Below are positions 27,120 to 34,603 of a stretch of 64,000 bases of DNA, piece by piece (position 1 is the stretch's first letter; each line of letters opens with the position of its first letter). This DNA comes from Tissierellia bacterium (GTDB taxonomy: Bacteria > Bacillota_A > Clostridia > Tissierellales > Peptoniphilaceae): NCBI GenBank assembly GCA_030537695.1, contig JAUNVJ010000001.1:1-64000 (forward strand), written 5' to 3'. The position numbers and the translations under genes are program-made. The notes below the pieces were generated by a model, which was not told where the DNA came from, ran no database searches, and saw only the letters and a list, made by a program, of their open reading frames with translations.

Positions 27120-28001
27120 CTATTGGATCTTTCCCTTTAAAATTAATAAAATTCCTGCACTTAAAATAATAATCGCTGCAAATAAATCACTGTACATAAA
27201 GATTTCATCCAAGACCAGAACACCTAAGAATAATGATGTAATGGGTTCGACAGTACTTAAAATTCCGGTTTTCTTTGAACCGATATGACGCACCCCTATT
27301 TGAAAAAATAAAGTAGCTATAAATTGTATAATTAATGAATAGCCAAAACCAAATCCTATCGAAGCAAGTGTAAAAGGCTTTGTGTAAGCATTTAAATAAT
27401 TCATAAATAAAAAGGCAAAGAAAGACGAAAAGATGCATAAATACATCATTAATTTAAATGGTGGAAGTTGTTGTAAACCGCTTTTTTCCAAATAAACAGA
27501 ATATAAAGCAAAGGCTACCCCGGAGCCAAAGGCCAGCAAAGCACCTTTAATACTTTCAATTTGTTGAAAGTCAATTAATAAAATAATACCGATCATTGCC
27601 AGAATAACACAAATTCCTTCAATTTTAGTTGGTGGATCACGGTAAATAAAAGATGAAAATAATACGATTAAAATTGGGTATGCGAAATGAATACTGGCAG
27701 CAGCTCCTGAATTCATATATTCATAGGATGAATATAATAAAATCGGTGTAAAAATAAAAAATATAGACAAAATAAAAATTTTCCCAATTTCCTTTATATT
27801 GATATAAAGTCCTTCTTTTTCATATCTCAAAGTCACAACAATGGATGGAAAAATTGAATAAAAAACCCGTGCAAATGTTGCACTTAAAGGAGTAAAACCT
27901 ATTAAATACAATAATTTTGTCAATAGAGCCATTGCTCCAAATATCAAAGCAGAAGTAATGACGTAAAAATATCCAATTTTATGATTTTTTTGATTATTCA
28001 A
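27120..28001 (-). CDS. EamA/DMT-family membrane transporter
   Basis: A 293-residue protein with TTG start 6-7 bases after AAGGAGGT. Ten membrane helices in two EamA repeats are visible, with typical segments GAMALLTKLLY, a mid-chain PILIVLFSSFIYRDPPT, and VEPITSLFLGVLVLDE near the C-terminus. These permeases export metabolites or take up amino acids or nucleosides; the substrate cannot be assigned. It stands alone between the AT-rich region and the divergent hydrogenase operon. Confidence 0.85.
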   Translation of the reverse strand: MNNQKNHKIGYFYVITSALIFGAMALLTKLLYLIGFTPLSATFARVFYSIFPSIVVTLRYEKEGLYINIKEIGKIFILSIFFIFTPILLYSSYEYMNSGAAASIHFAYPILIVLFSSFIYRDPPTKIEGICVILAMIGIILLIDFQQIESIKGALLAFGSGVAFALYSVYLEKSGLQQLPPFKLMMYLCIFSSFFAFLFMNYLNAYTKPFTLASIGFGFGYSLIIQFIATLFFQIGVRHIGSKKTGILSTVEPITSLFLGVLVLDEIFMYSDLFAAIIILSAGILLILKGKIQ

Positions 28002-28142
28002 TCTTCTACCTCCTTATCAATAATTATAGCAAATTAAAAGATTTATAGAAAGTGAATAAAATTAATAAATTGTTAAAAAAATAACACTTTTAGGTAAAAA
28101 TATTATATAATATATCTATAAAATACTGAAAGGAGTGAAGTT

Positions 28143-28646
28143 ATGCCTTTTGACATTGCAATGCTCGATGAACAGTTGTTAAGAGAGCTAGATCAATATA
28201 TTGATTCTTTCGATGATATTGAGCATAATATCATACCGATCTTACATTTTGCTCAAAATAAATTTTCGTATTTGCCTCCATCTTTACAGTTTTATATAGC
28301 TAGAAGAGCTAATTTACCTTCTGCAAAGATAAACGGAATTGTGACATTTTATTCCTTCTTTTCGGAAAAGCCCAGAGGTAAATATAATGTCAATGTTTGT
28401 ATGGGAACCGCTTGTTTTGTGAAACATGCTCAAAGGCTCTTAGAAAATCTGGAAAAGAATTTGAAACTGAATCCAGATGGATTGTCTGAAGATGGTTTAT
28501 TTTCCGTTGAATCCATTCGATGTATAGGAGCTTGTGGAATTGGTCCCGTCGTTCAAATAAATGATAAAATTTATGGTCATGTAACAGAAGATGATATTGT
28601 TCAATTGTTATATAAATACCGGGGTGAAGATGATGAAAATCAATAG
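28143..28646 (+). CDS. hydC: NuoE-like [2Fe-2S] subunit of bifurcating hydrogenase (HydC)
   Basis: A 167-residue thioredoxin-fold protein. The four cluster cysteines appear as CMGTAC and CIGAC in the C-terminal half, with family sequence NGIVTFYSFF before them. It matches NuoE/HydC, the small [2Fe-2S] subunit that sits with the NADH-binding subunit. It opens an operon with NuoF-like HydB and HydA, the composition of electron-bifurcating hydrogenases that couple NADH and ferredoxin to H2. An AGGAG site precedes the ATG. Confidence 0.9.
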   Translation: MPFDIAMLDEQLLRELDQYIDSFDDIEHNIIPILHFAQNKFSYLPPSLQFYIARRANLPSAKINGIVTFYSFFSEKPRGKYNVNVCMGTACFVKHAQRLLENLEKNLKLNPDGLSEDGLFSVESIRCIGACGIGPVVQINDKIYGHVTEDDIVQLLYKYRGEDDENQ

Positions 28647-28992
28647 TCGGAAACATTTAACACAATTAAGGGAAAAATACTACCCCAAGATTTTATTACG
28701 CATACAGGGAAATTTACATGAGGAAGAATTATTAGATGTGATTGTATTCCATAAAGAAACGATTTCCTATGAGGAAAAACAGGCAGTTCTCTTGAAAATT
28801 CGTAAAAAAATACTCGAAAGTAAATTATTTCGTGTGCGAATTTTATCCACAAGTGAAGAGTTACATTCCAATTATAAGATACTAATAAAAGGAAATACAT
28901 ATAAAGAATTTGAGTTTGATCGAATCGAAGATGATGAGCTTATGACAATATTAAATCATATACATATTTTAGGTGATATCAATGAAAAATAG
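28633..28992 (+). CDS. Cysteine-less ferredoxin-like protein of the hydrogenase operon
   Basis: About 119 residues from ATG 28633 (ATG 28630 also possible; GGGGTGA upstream). Its end overlaps the NuoF-like gene. In many Clostridia and Thermotogae the gene in this position encodes a thioredoxin-like [2Fe-2S] ferredoxin. Start (KHLTQLREKY) and end (a VTYG-like strand followed by a helix, EFDRIEDDELMTILNHIHILG) fit that fold, but the protein has no cysteine at all, so it cannot hold a cluster by the usual ligands. A structural or assembly role is inferred. Confidence 0.55.
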   Translation: MKINSRKHLTQLREKYYPKILLRIQGNLHEEELLDVIVFHKETISYEEKQAVLLKIRKKILESKLFRVRILSTSEELHSNYKILIKGNTYKEFEFDRIEDDELMTILNHIHILGDINEK

Positions 28993-30748
28993 TAGATTGC
29001 AAATTTTAATATGTAAAGGTACCGGTTGTGTTTCCGCAGATTCTGACACGATTTATTCCAAGATGAAAGAAATAGTACAATTAAATAATTTAAATGATAT
29101 TGAAATCATACAAACGGGATGTTTCGGATTTTGTGGTCAGGGTCCTGTTATAAAATTCTATCCCGACAATGTTTTCTATGTCAAGGTCACGGTAGACGAT
29201 GTGGAAAAATTAGTAACAGAACATGTCATTCATGGTAGACCAGTCTCCTCCCTACTATATCACTCTCCTAAAACTGGTCATGCCATCATCAATCAACATG
29301 ATATGGATTTTTATGAGAAACAAACTAGAATTGCCTTACAAAATTGTGGGCTGATTGATCCAGAAGAAATACTGGATTATATCGCTTTTAATGGTTATGA
29401 AGCCTTGGCAAAAGTATTGGAAGAATATATGCCATGGGAAGTAATTGAAATTATTAAATCATCAGGACTGCGGGGACGCGGCGGTGGTGGTTTTCCGACA
29501 GGTATCAAATGGGAAAGTACCTACCATGCCCAGGGCGATCAAAAATACGTATTTTGTAATGCAGATGAAGGAGATCCCGGAGCTTTTATGGATCGATCAA
29601 TTTTAGAAGGAGATCCCCATTCAATAATTGAAGCAATGGCTATTGCAGGATATGCTATCGGTTCAAATCAAGGGATTGTCTATATTCGAGCCGAGTATCC
29701 ACTTGCCATTCACCGTTTGGAAGTAGCGATTCAACAAGCAATGGAGTTTGGATTATTAGGCAATAATATTATGGGGAGTGATTTTTCCTTTCATATTAAT
29801 TTAAAGTTTGGTGCCGGTGCTTTTGTTTGTGGAGAGGAAACTGCATTAATTCATTCTGTGGAAGGAATGCGAGGAGAACCGACGAGAAAGCCTCCTTACC
29901 CTTCAATTCAAGGATATTTAGGATGTCCTACTCTGGTTAATAATGTGGAAACCTATGCCAATATTCCTAAGATTCTCATTAAAGGGATCCAATGGTTCAA
30001 TCATTATGGTACAGAAGAATCCAAAGGGACTAAGGTTTTTGCCTTAGCCGGCAATGTTAAGAATGTAGGCTTAGTCGAAGTCCCTATGGGTTTAACGATC
30101 CGAGAAATAGTCTATGATATTGGTGGCGGAATTCCCATGGATAAAAAATTCAAAGCCGTACAAATTGGTGGTCCTTCCGGAGGTATGATAACCAAAGACC
30201 ATCTAGATACTCCCATCGGTTACGCAAATTTAAAAAAGATTGGAGCAATGATGGGATCCGGTGGACTGATCGTCATGGACGAAGATAATGATATGGTCAA
30301 AATAGCAAGATTTTATTTGGAATTTACTCAAGATGAATCTTGTGGAAAATGCACGCCTTGTCGTGTCGGAACAAAAAGATTACTTGAAATGCTGGATCAA
30401 TTAATAGCACAAAAGGCCGACCCTAGTATTCTACAAAAAATAGAACTTCTCTGTCATAATATCAAAGATTCTGCTGCATGCGGATTGGGTCAAACGGCTC
30501 CCAATCCAGTCTTATCGACTATGAAATACTTTCCTGAAGAATATCAGCGATATGCCAATAGAGAAATGAAAAATTATTATATAATCATTCAAGAGCTATG
30601 TGTCGGTTGTCATCGATGTGTAAAATTTTGTCCTGTGGAATGTATTTCTGGAAAATTGCGTGAAAAACATATTATAAAGAAAGACCTTTGTGTCGGATGC
30701 GGATCATGTGTTGATCACTGTCCTGTAAAAGCAATTGTCAAGGCTTAG
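28982..30748 (+). CDS. hydB: NuoF-like NADH-binding subunit of bifurcating hydrogenase (HydB)
   Basis: A 588-residue protein from ATG 28982 (AGGTGAT upstream). Domains in order: thioredoxin-like [2Fe-2S] (CKGTGC and CFGFC, about 11-60), FMN/NADH-binding NuoF core (GRGGGGFPTGIKWE; FCNADEGDPGAFMDR), SLBB, a NuoF [4Fe-4S] site (ESCGKCTPCRVG), and a C-terminal 2[4Fe-4S] ferredoxin (CVGCHRCVKFCPVEC; CVGCGSCVDHCPVKA). This is the layout of HydB in NAD-dependent, ferredoxin-linked [FeFe]-hydrogenases. It lies 9 bases before hydA. Confidence 0.93.
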   Translation: MKNSRLQILICKGTGCVSADSDTIYSKMKEIVQLNNLNDIEIIQTGCFGFCGQGPVIKFYPDNVFYVKVTVDDVEKLVTEHVIHGRPVSSLLYHSPKTGHAIINQHDMDFYEKQTRIALQNCGLIDPEEILDYIAFNGYEALAKVLEEYMPWEVIEIIKSSGLRGRGGGGFPTGIKWESTYHAQGDQKYVFCNADEGDPGAFMDRSILEGDPHSIIEAMAIAGYAIGSNQGIVYIRAEYPLAIHRLEVAIQQAMEFGLLGNNIMGSDFSFHINLKFGAGAFVCGEETALIHSVEGMRGEPTRKPPYPSIQGYLGCPTLVNNVETYANIPKILIKGIQWFNHYGTEESKGTKVFALAGNVKNVGLVEVPMGLTIREIVYDIGGGIPMDKKFKAVQIGGPSGGMITKDHLDTPIGYANLKKIGAMMGSGGLIVMDEDNDMVKIARFYLEFTQDESCGKCTPCRVGTKRLLEMLDQLIAQKADPSILQKIELLCHNIKDSAACGLGQTAPNPVLSTMKYFPEEYQRYANREMKNYYIIIQELCVGCHRCVKFCPVECISGKLREKHIIKKDLCVGCGSCVDHCPVKAIVKA

Positions 30749-30757
30749 GGGTGTAAT

Positions 30758-32494
30758 ATGATTAAATGTTATATAAATGATCGAGAGGTCACAGTACCTA
30801 AAGGGAGTACGATATTAGATGCAGCTAAGAAGATCGGAATTGAAATTCCCACTCTATGCCATATGAATTTAAATGATTTTGGATATGAAAACATTCCTTC
30901 CGCTTGTAGAATATGCATGGTTGAGGTAGAAGGTCGCCCGGTTCTTTGTACCGCTTGTTCGGAAAAAGTGACAGAAGGAATGGTAATTCGTACCGATAGT
31001 AGAAGAGCAGTTATGGCAAGAAAAATTAATTTAGAACTTTTACTTTCCAATCATCCAAAAGATTGTCTTGTTTGTTCAAAAAATTTAAATTGTGAACTTC
31101 AAAGTTTGTCAGAAAGCATGGGGATTCGTGAGATTCCTTTTAAAGGAGAAAAAATGCAACACCATGTGGATGCAAGTTCCCGTGCCATCTATCGCAATCC
31201 GAATAAATGCGTTATGTGTCGACGATGCGAAATGATGTGCAATACAGTGCAGACGGTAGGGACTCTATCGGCAATTTATCGTGGATTTGATGCAATTGTA
31301 AGTCCGGCATTTAATATTCCTTTGGCGGATAGTTCCTGTACCTTTTGTGGACAATGTGCTGCAGCTTGTCCAACCGGCGCCATCGTAGAAATTGATGAAT
31401 CCATGAAAGTGCTCAATGCCCTCTCCAATCCGAACAAACATGTAATTGTTCAAGTGGCACCTGCTATTCGTGTTGCTATTGGAGAAATTTTCGGATTGGA
31501 TCCAGGAGTAATTTCAACAAAAAAATTGGTAACTGCATTACGTAGAATTGGTTTTGATCGAGTTTTTGATACTAATTTTTCAGCTGATTTAACGATTATG
31601 GAAGAAGCATCTGAATTAGTCCATCGAATTAAAAACAATGGAAGACTTCCTATGTTAACGTCTTGCTGTCCTGCTTGGGTTCGTTTTATTGAATACAACT
31701 TTCCATCAATGTTGGATATTCCCTCCTCCTGTAAATCTCCTCAAATAATGATGGGAACAATGGTAAAAACTTATTATGCGGAAAAAAACAATATGGATCC
31801 TAAAGATATTGTCATGGTATCTATTATGCCCTGTACCGCAAAAAAAGCGGAAGCCGCTCGATCTGAATTAGGATCGGAAGGATTACAAGATGTAGATATC
31901 GTTATGAGTACGAGAGAATTAGGTCGACTGATTAAAATGTACGGGATCGATTTTATCAATTTACCTGATTCGGATTTTGATCAATTAATGGGAGAATGCA
32001 CCGGTGCCGGAGCCATTTTCGGAACGACAGGTGGAGTTATCGAAGCGGCTGTCCGAACGGCTTATGAGTGGATAACCGGTGAAGAACTGAAACAATTGGA
32101 CTTTAAACAATTGCGAGGTTTTGAAGGAATCCGATCAAGTTCCGTTCAAATTGGAAATTTAAACTTGAAAATTGGAATAGCTCACGGTTTAGGGAATGCT
32201 AGAAAATTATTAACTGGAATTCAGGAAGGAATTTATGATTTTGATGCGATTGAAATTATGGCTTGTCCCGGAGGCTGTGTCGGTGGTGGAGGTCAACCGT
32301 ATCACCATGGAAATTCGGAAGTTATCCGTAAACGACAAAAAGCCTTGTATGCCATTGACGTCCATAAAAAATACAGAAAATCCCATGAAAATCCAATGAT
32401 AAAAAAAATATATGAGGAATATTTAGGGGAGCCCTATGGAGAAAAAGCCCATCAACTACTCCACACCTATTACATTCCTAGAGAACGAATTTAA
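30758..32494 (+). CDS. hydA: [FeFe]-hydrogenase catalytic subunit HydA
   Basis: A 578-residue protein. N-terminal [2Fe-2S] ligands C34, C50, C53 and C67; a His-Cys3 cluster (NHPKDCLVCSKNLNC); two [4Fe-4S] sites (CVMCRRCEMMC; CTFCGQCAAACP). The H-cluster motifs are complete: TSCCPAW, MPCTAKKAEA and MACPGGCVGGGGQP. With HydB and HydC it fits the trimeric bifurcating type that makes or uses H2 with NADH and reduced ferredoxin. Maturases HydEFG are not in this window. Confidence 0.95.
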   Translation: MIKCYINDREVTVPKGSTILDAAKKIGIEIPTLCHMNLNDFGYENIPSACRICMVEVEGRPVLCTACSEKVTEGMVIRTDSRRAVMARKINLELLLSNHPKDCLVCSKNLNCELQSLSESMGIREIPFKGEKMQHHVDASSRAIYRNPNKCVMCRRCEMMCNTVQTVGTLSAIYRGFDAIVSPAFNIPLADSSCTFCGQCAAACPTGAIVEIDESMKVLNALSNPNKHVIVQVAPAIRVAIGEIFGLDPGVISTKKLVTALRRIGFDRVFDTNFSADLTIMEEASELVHRIKNNGRLPMLTSCCPAWVRFIEYNFPSMLDIPSSCKSPQIMMGTMVKTYYAEKNNMDPKDIVMVSIMPCTAKKAEAARSELGSEGLQDVDIVMSTRELGRLIKMYGIDFINLPDSDFDQLMGECTGAGAIFGTTGGVIEAAVRTAYEWITGEELKQLDFKQLRGFEGIRSSSVQIGNLNLKIGIAHGLGNARKLLTGIQEGIYDFDAIEIMACPGGCVGGGGQPYHHGNSEVIRKRQKALYAIDVHKKYRKSHENPMIKKIYEEYLGEPYGEKAHQLLHTYYIPRERI

Positions 32495-32523
32495 AAAAAT
32501 CGGATTAATTATCCGATTTTTTT
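32495..32523. terminator. Bidirectional terminator between hydA and yqeB
   Basis: AAAAATCGGAT, loop TAATT, ATCCGATTTTTTT; its right arm overlaps the last codons of the convergent yqeB gene. Confidence 0.8.
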
Positions 32524-33318
32524 CCTATTCTTTAGTATGAGAAAAGCTTCTAATGTCGCTCCACCGATATTACGAGCTTTATCGGAGATCAAGTGATAAT
32601 CCACATCGACTCGAGGATCCACATCCCCGATTTTCATATTTTTGGTAACATAGGATTGATTTTCAATGAGGCCTCTTAAACATCCGTCGATTTGACTTAT
32701 TATGTTTTGATTTGAAACCGTTCCGATGATCTCCCCTTTCTTCACCAAGTCTCCAATATTTTTAGTCGTATGAAATATTCCAAAATCAGGAGATCGGAGC
32801 AATCGCTCCTTGGAAAAACCATTGATATTTCCCGGAATATGAGTATTGGCTTCTGCTTGACCTCTAAATATTAATCTTCCTAGATGATGTCCCCGATTCG
32901 TTTCTATGACAATGTCTACGTCTTTTCCTGCTATAAAACCGGGACCTAATCCAATTGTGATAGGAGCCATTTTCCGGCTGGTGCCTAAATTTTTCTTTGC
33001 TATGATTGCATCTATAACTGCTAAAGGTTTCAATTTCCATATCCACTCTCCCTGGGGGTCGATGATTACAGGAATATAATTTTGTTTAAAAGCGTTATGG
33101 ATTTCATTTAAATCTTTACAATGTAGAGCAGTCATATCTTCCACAGTAACTTTATTTTTAAAAATACATTCTGAAAGAGCTACTGTTTTTCTAACGGTGT
33201 TGGGCCAAGGGGTTTCTAAGACTAAAATAGAATAGCCGACTCGGTGTAGTTTTTGAATGGAACCTGTGGCAACATCTCCTCCCCCACGAAAAATGATTAA
33301 ATCTTTAAATGGTTTCAT
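32509..33318 (-). CDS. yqeB: YqeB, selenium-dependent molybdenum hydroxylase accessory protein
   Basis: About 269 residues from ATG 33318, inside the end of the upstream gene; the family begins with the motif seen here, LIIFRGGGDVATGSIQKL. GLGPGFIAGKDVDIVIETNRGHHLGR is another strong signature of the YqeB/EF2563 family. It is found only with selenium-dependent molybdenum hydroxylases and is thought to help insert selenium (as a labile ligand) into the cofactor. It ends the xdh-yqeC-mocA-yqeB group. Its exact reaction is unknown. Confidence 0.85.
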   Translation of the reverse strand: MKPFKDLIIFRGGGDVATGSIQKLHRVGYSILVLETPWPNTVRKTVALSECIFKNKVTVEDMTALHCKDLNEIHNAFKQNYIPVIIDPQGEWIWKLKPLAVIDAIIAKKNLGTSRKMAPITIGLGPGFIAGKDVDIVIETNRGHHLGRLIFRGQAEANTHIPGNINGFSKERLLRSPDFGIFHTTKNIGDLVKKGEIIGTVSNQNIISQIDGCLRGLIENQSYVTKNMKIGDVDPRVDVDYHLISDKARNIGGATLEAFLILKNRKKIG

Positions 33319-33868
33319 AGTCAGTTGGGGTATCAATATCAAAATGTTCTCTGCCGTCTTGGATGGAGACAGGATTCATTTCATTTTCAGGTATCAATAG
33401 GACACCGCCTTCATCTTCCTTTAATTGTAATAAGTCATCTTTCAAAAATCGAGGAAAAATCATTGGAGCACCTCTTTTACCATCATAATAGGGAACAGTG
33501 ATATTTTTAGGATTTCCAATAAATTTTTGAACAATTTTATCGACGGTTTCTAAAGATAAAAAAGGTTGATCTGCAACAAAAAACATATATCCTTTCGTAT
33601 CTTGCGCACTATGGCGAACTCCAATCTTAATCGAAGAAGATTTGCCTATCTCAGCTTGGGGATTTTCAAAAGTTTTAATCCCCTTAGAACTGGCATAGGA
33701 TAAAATCTCATCGTCATTAGATACCAATATTTTTTCTGCAAAATCATATTGAGATACCAAATCGATGCTGTACTCATACATTTTCTTTTGATCAATTTTC
33801 AGTTTTAGTTTATTTTCTTTCATTCTTGTAGAAAATCCACTAGCCATAATAATTGCTGTTAATTTCAT
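33305..33868 (-). CDS. MocA/MobA-like molybdenum cofactor nucleotidyltransferase
   Basis: A 187-residue protein with AGGAGG before its ATG. The nucleotide-binding start IIMASGFSTRMKENKLKLKI is close to the LAGGxSxRMGxxK motif, with Met and Ser replacing the usual Ala-Gly-Gly positions. FVADQPFL and DIDTPTDYE are further family sites. MocA forms molybdopterin cytosine dinucleotide, the cofactor form used by most hydroxylases of the xanthine dehydrogenase family. Position between yqeC and yqeB supports that role. Confidence 0.82.
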   Translation of the reverse strand: MKLTAIIMASGFSTRMKENKLKLKIDQKKMYEYSIDLVSQYDFAEKILVSNDDEILSYASSKGIKTFENPQAEIGKSSSIKIGVRHSAQDTKGYMFFVADQPFLSLETVDKIVQKFIGNPKNITVPYYDGKRGAPMIFPRFLKDDLLQLKEDEGGVLLIPENEMNPVSIQDGREHFDIDTPTDYETI

Positions 33869-34565
33869 AAAATTCCTCCTTAATGGTAGAACCGACCAGG
33901 ATTTTAATATCCTTTACATCTTTCAACTGATTCATCCATTGATTTATTCTTTCCCAGGATAAATCTTCTATTTGATTGAAATATACAAATTTTTTCCCTA
34001 TCGCTTGTTTAAAAAGTCCTTCTTGGTCATTAATAATGTTTAAAATGGTCTCTATATCAATCATACCCGATTTTGAAAATTTTTTTAAAAATAATTCTTT
34101 TTGAAAAACGATACGATTTGATACCGGAAAATCCATATATTTCAAAGGGAATACGCCAACGGTTTTAGTTGTTTTTGGATAAATAACCGGTTCAGATTCT
34201 CTCCAGGCTTTATAGGGTAATTCTTTTGAACCATCCGCTTCAATTAGCATATTGTCAAAATATGGTTTTAATTGATCCAATTGTTGAAAATTCAAACCTT
34301 CAACCTTATGATCAACGATCTTATTTCCGGCTAGATAAATTTTACCGGATTTTAAATAGGTTAAATCAAAGGGAGGCAGTAAAATCTCATCTTCAAAAAG
34401 ATCGGTATGGGGCTTGTAAATTTTAGTTGTGGTCGTTACTAGAATCGGTTTTTTCGTTTGTCTTTTTGCCAATTGATTAGCTAAATAAAATAAAAGGGTT
34501 GTTTTGCCACCACTACCGACAATTGAAATAATATCTTTTGTTTGAATATTTAATAATATGTCCAT
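33840..34565 (-). CDS. yqeC: YqeC, selenium-dependent molybdenum hydroxylase accessory protein
   Basis: A 241-residue protein with P-loop SIVGSGGKTTLLFYLA near residue 15, VTTTTKIYKP and LIEADGSKELPYKAW, the signatures of YqeC. The family is linked to selenium-dependent molybdenum hydroxylases; its biochemical role is not settled. No Shine-Dalgarno sequence lies close to the start: the nearest GGAGG is on the far side of a hairpin and serves a small overlapping frame, so translation may depend on coupling. Overlaps the MocA-like gene by 29 bases. Confidence 0.85.
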   Translation of the reverse strand: MDILLNIQTKDIISIVGSGGKTTLLFYLANQLAKRQTKKPILVTTTTKIYKPHTDLFEDEILLPPFDLTYLKSGKIYLAGNKIVDHKVEGLNFQQLDQLKPYFDNMLIEADGSKELPYKAWRESEPVIYPKTTKTVGVFPLKYMDFPVSNRIVFQKELFLKKFSKSGMIDIETILNIINDQEGLFKQAIGKKFVYFNQIEDLSWERINQWMNQLKDVKDIKILVGSTIKEEFYEINSNYYG

Positions 34566-34596
34566 GGATTGAAAAAATGCTGTGTTCCCACAGCAT
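34513..34596 (-). CDS. Possible 27-codon ORF overlapping the yqeC start
   Basis: AGGAGG immediately after the xdh stop precedes an ATG at 34596; the frame runs 27 codons to TAG and overlaps yqeC in another frame. A terminator-like hairpin lies in its first codons. It could couple or attenuate yqeC translation, or be chance. Confidence 0.25.
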   Translation of the reverse strand: MLWEHSIFSIHGHIIKYSNKRYYFNCR

Positions 34597-34597
34597 T
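34572..34597 (-). terminator. Terminator-like hairpin between xdh and yqeC
   Basis: On the minus strand AATGCTGTG, loop GGAA, CACAGCATT followed by TTTTT. It would reduce transcription of the accessory genes relative to the hydroxylase gene. Confidence 0.7.
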
Positions 34598-34603
34598 CCT
34601 CCT

